Source of the DNA: Bog-756 sp963703145
Lineage (GTDB): Bacteria > Actinomycetota > Acidimicrobiia > Acidimicrobiales > RAAP-2
DNA: 64,000 nt
NCBI GenBank assembly: GCA_963703145.1
Contig: OY969793.1
Span: 1,550,001 to 1,614,000 of the forward strand
Direction of reading: 5' to 3'
In this document: piece after piece, positions 62,223 through 64,000 of the stretch
How positions within the stretch are numbered: the first letter of the stretch is position 1
How the letters are laid out: each line of letters opens with the position of its first letter
Position numbers and translations under genes: made by a program
The notes under the pieces: model-generated
Told to the model about the DNA's origin: nothing
The model's input: only the letters and a program-made list of their open reading frames with translations
Database searches by the model: none

Positions 62223-62236
62223 CAGAACCCGTTCTA
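62223..62236. promoter_or_regulatory. KstR-like operator upstream of the double acyl-CoA dehydrogenase
   Basis: CAGAACCCGTTCTA (minus strand TAGAACGGGTTCTG) fits the KstR motif TnnAACnnGTTnnA at all but one fixed position. It lies 92 nt upstream of the fused dehydrogenase. KstR controls steroid and lipid catabolism genes, including fadE34, in mycobacteria. Confidence 0.45.
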
Positions 62237-62275
62237 GCCACGGTCACCACCGGAGGTACCCCGACACCGACCCGC

Positions 62276-63100
62276 CTACCAGCCTTTGAAGGCCGGCGGG
62301 CGACGCTCGGCGAAGGAGGCCAGGCCCTCGGCACAGTCGGCCGTGCCGGTGACGAGCTCCTGGGCCACCGCCTCGTCCCACAGGGCCGTTGTCCGGTCCG
62401 ACTCGAGGGCCCGGTTGGTCAGGTACTTGGTCAGGCCGATGGCCTTGGTGGGCCCGTTGGCCAGCCGCTCGGCCCACCGCCCGGTCTCGGCCAGCAGATC
62501 GTGACGCGGCACCACCTTGTTCACCAGGCCCAGGCGCTCGGCATCGAGCGCGGGCAGATCGTCGCCGAAGAAGAAGAGCTCCTTGGCCTTCTGCGGGCCG
62601 ATCAGGCGGGTCAGCAGATAGGCGCCGCCGGCGTCAGGGGCGATGCCCCGCCGGACGAACACTTCGATGAACCTGGCCTCTTCGGCCGCCAGAACCAGGT
62701 CGCAGGCCAGGGCCAGATGCATCCCACCACCCGCCGCCGTGGCATTCACCGCGGCGATGACCGGCTTCTCGCAGTCCAACACGGCCGAGACCAGTCGCTG
62801 CCAGCCGGTCCGGATGAGACGGGCCGCATCGCCGGTGGCGCGGTCCGGGGCGCCTTCGGGCCGGGACGGGCCCGGGGCCTGGGATCGCAGATCGGCGCCG
62901 GTGCAGAACCCCTTCTCGCCGGCACCGGTCAGGACCACCGCCCGGACGGCCAGGTCGGCCGAGGCCTCCTCCAGCCACACCACCACCTGGTCGCGCATGG
63001 CCGCGGTGATGGCGTTGCCGGCCTCGGGCCGGTTGAGGGTGATCCAGCACACACCGGCGTCGATCCGCCGGAGCACGGCGTCGTCGGGGACGTCAGCCAT
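62276..63100 (-). CDS. Enoyl-CoA hydratase/isomerase family protein
   Basis: A 274-residue crotonase. EKGFCTGADLRS and ATAAGGGMHLALACDLVLA form the oxyanion hole, and FVRRGIAPDAGGAYLLTRLIG is the second conserved block. It begins at ATG 63100, sharing one base with the HadA-like stop codon (TGATG), so the two are coupled. It should act in the same beta-oxidation route as the dehydrogenase downstream. Confidence 0.9.
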   Translation of the reverse strand: MADVPDDAVLRRIDAGVCWITLNRPEAGNAITAAMRDQVVVWLEEASADLAVRAVVLTGAGEKGFCTGADLRSQAPGPSRPEGAPDRATGDAARLIRTGWQRLVSAVLDCEKPVIAAVNATAAGGGMHLALACDLVLAAEEARFIEVFVRRGIAPDAGGAYLLTRLIGPQKAKELFFFGDDLPALDAERLGLVNKVVPRHDLLAETGRWAERLANGPTKAIGLTKYLTNRALESDRTTALWDEAVAQELVTGTADCAEGLASFAERRPPAFKGW

Positions 63101-63600
63101 CAGACCCGGTGGATGATGTTCATCACCGAGGTGCACACCGGCTCGCCGGTGGCCTGCTCGCTCCATGCCGTCTCCACCACCAAGAAGGTCATGGTCTTAC
63201 CCTTGGACTCCTTCTGGTAGGCGTCGGCCACCTGGCCCACTCCGACCAGCACGTCGCCGGCGACGACCGGCCGGCGGTAGGTGAACTCCTGCTCGCCGTG
63301 GAGGATGATGCCGCCCTTGGCCATGAGCGGCCCGAGCACCTCGGCCATCGGGTTGGCCGATGGGTCGCTCCCCTCGACCTGGAGCTCGGGGAAGACCCCG
63401 AAGTTCCCCATGACGAAGGGATAGGTGGGCGGTGCCGGGATCCCGGCCAGACCGGCCTCGGCGGCCGCCCTGGCGTCCCGGTAGATCGGGCTGTCGTCCT
63501 TGACTGCCGCGGCGAACAGGGCGAGTTGGCCCCGCTCCACGGTGACCACCGTCGTGCCGGTCGGCTTGCCGATGATCGTGCTCAGGATGTCGTCTGCCAC
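63100..63600 (-). CDS. MaoC-like dehydratase N-terminal domain protein, HadA-like
   Basis: A 166-residue hot-dog protein of the MaoC N-terminal (FAS1 dehydratase-like) type. VERGQLALFAAAVKDDSPIYRD and GIPAPPTYPFVMG match the substrate-cap region of HadA, and it lacks the D-x4-H catalytic motif of HadB. Such proteins pair with a HadB-type subunit. It starts at GTG 63600 with GGGGAGG upstream and is the first gene of this minus-strand block. Confidence 0.85.
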   Translation of the reverse strand: MADDILSTIIGKPTGTTVVTVERGQLALFAAAVKDDSPIYRDARAAAEAGLAGIPAPPTYPFVMGNFGVFPELQVEGSDPSANPMAEVLGPLMAKGGIILHGEQEFTYRRPVVAGDVLVGVGQVADAYQKESKGKTMTFLVVETAWSEQATGEPVCTSVMNIIHRV

Positions 63601-63741
63601 CTGGGGCTCCTCCCCTGTCGTCGAACTGGTCCCCCGTCGGCCGAGACGGACGATGCCGACGCCAAGGGTGCCCGCTCGGCACCGTAGCGCGCAAGATCAG
63701 GCCCCCGCCGCACCCAACGTCGTGCCCGACCCGAGGTGCCC

Positions 63742-63747
63742 TACAGT
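63742..63747 (+). promoter_or_regulatory. Leaderless-type -10 TACAGT at the right edge
   Basis: TACAGT, then 7 nt (GCCGACC), then ATG 63755, with no Shine-Dalgarno. Confidence 0.5.
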
Positions 63748-63754
63748 GCCGACC

Positions 63755-64000
63755 ATGGCACGACTCGGGCACAGCGGCGGCCACGGACCGGCCGTCGAGG
63801 TGGCGCCCGACACCGCGGCCATGGCCCGGGCGGCGGCCGACCGGGCCGCCCGGGTGCTGGTCGAGGCCGTGGCCCGGCGGGGGGTGGCCCACGCCATGTT
63901 CGCCACCGGCAATTCACAGCTGGACTTCGTCGATCTGTTGGTCCACCACACCGGCGGCGTGCCCTGGCGGGACACCGTGGTCTTCCACATGGACGAGTAC
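63755..64000 (+). CDS. Glucosamine-6-phosphate deaminase/6-phosphogluconolactonase family protein, 5' part
   Basis: The 82 visible codons read through ARAAADRAARVLVEAVARRG, then AMFATGNSQLDFVDLL and VVFHMDEY at the window edge. FATGxSxxxxxxxL and FxxDEY are the phosphosugar-binding and catalytic motifs of the NagB/6PGL fold. NagB (deaminase) fits better than lactonase because of the HMDEY form, but the rest is cut off. The gene is divergent from the beta-oxidation block. Confidence 0.82.
   Translation, partial: MARLGHSGGHGPAVEVAPDTAAMARAAADRAARVLVEAVARRGVAHAMFATGNSQLDFVDLLVHHTGGVPWRDTVVFHMDEY

Overview
The window is high-GC DNA that is almost wall-to-wall coding, mostly on the minus strand. 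It reads as a chromosomal segment of an actinobacterium. The gene order rpsO-pnp-M16 peptidase-dapB ... dapA-rnj-ftsK ... miaB-miaA-dapF-hflX ... lexA/chiZ-nrdR is the backbone I recall from mycobacteria and their relatives. Members of class Acidimicrobiia are the likeliest source, because the secreted proteins at 39.5-43.8 kb carry 42-residue repeats of the GYWLVASDGG type that I associate with that class. This placement is inference; no marker gene was searched.

Layout. 0-1.1 kb: the start of a division and cell wall cluster (rsmH running off the left edge, mraZ, and a promoter overlapped by MraZ boxes). 1.3-4.5 kb: lipoate ligase-like protein, HNH nuclease, small unknown protein, ROK sugar kinase, DUF3040 membrane protein. 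4.6-8.7 kb: an SOS module. lexA faces chiZ-nrdR-PIG-L deacetylase-dinB across a control region with up to five LexA operators. 8.8-31 kb: a long minus-strand run holding all six dap genes of the succinylase lysine/diaminopimelate pathway (dapE, D, C, F, A, B), hflX, miaA, miaB, queF, thrB, a D,D-carboxypeptidase, ftsK, RNase J, a diiron ferritin-like protein, two TetR regulators and an M16 peptidase. 31-35 kb: pnp, rpsO and a 1-Cys peroxiredoxin. 35-39 kb: enoyl-CoA hydratase, HAD phosphatase and a large membrane protein with an embedded kinase-like domain.

39.5-57 kb is an envelope and surface-glycan region. It has two secreted repeat proteins (one with a SpoIID domain), a GT-C membrane glycosyltransferase, a Wzm/Wzt-type ABC exporter, five GT4-like glycosyltransferases in two recognisable subfamilies, two related methyltransferases and an isolated clpP. 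The gene pattern suggests duplication of a methyltransferase-GT-GT unit. tRNA-Leu(UAG) and a further methyltransferase follow. 58.4-63.6 kb is a beta-oxidation block: SDR, HadA-like and HadB-like hydratases, enoyl-CoA hydratase, and a double acyl-CoA dehydrogenase like FadE34 with a KstR-like operator upstream. The window ends inside a NagB/6-phosphogluconolactonase-family gene.

Two sequence-wide patterns stand out. First, many genes have a -10 hexamer (TANNNT) 5-8 nt before the start codon with no Shine-Dalgarno, as expected for leaderless transcripts. Second, at least six genes (dapE, dapC, ftsK, the peroxiredoxin, one glycosyltransferase and one methyltransferase) carry single-base frameshifts, some in homopolymers. 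Because dapC, dapE and ftsK should be essential, I read most of these as probable sequencing or assembly indels rather than true pseudogenes. I did not find a convincing wholly new system. The best leads are the SOS operon architecture, the glycan export locus and the KstR-like site.
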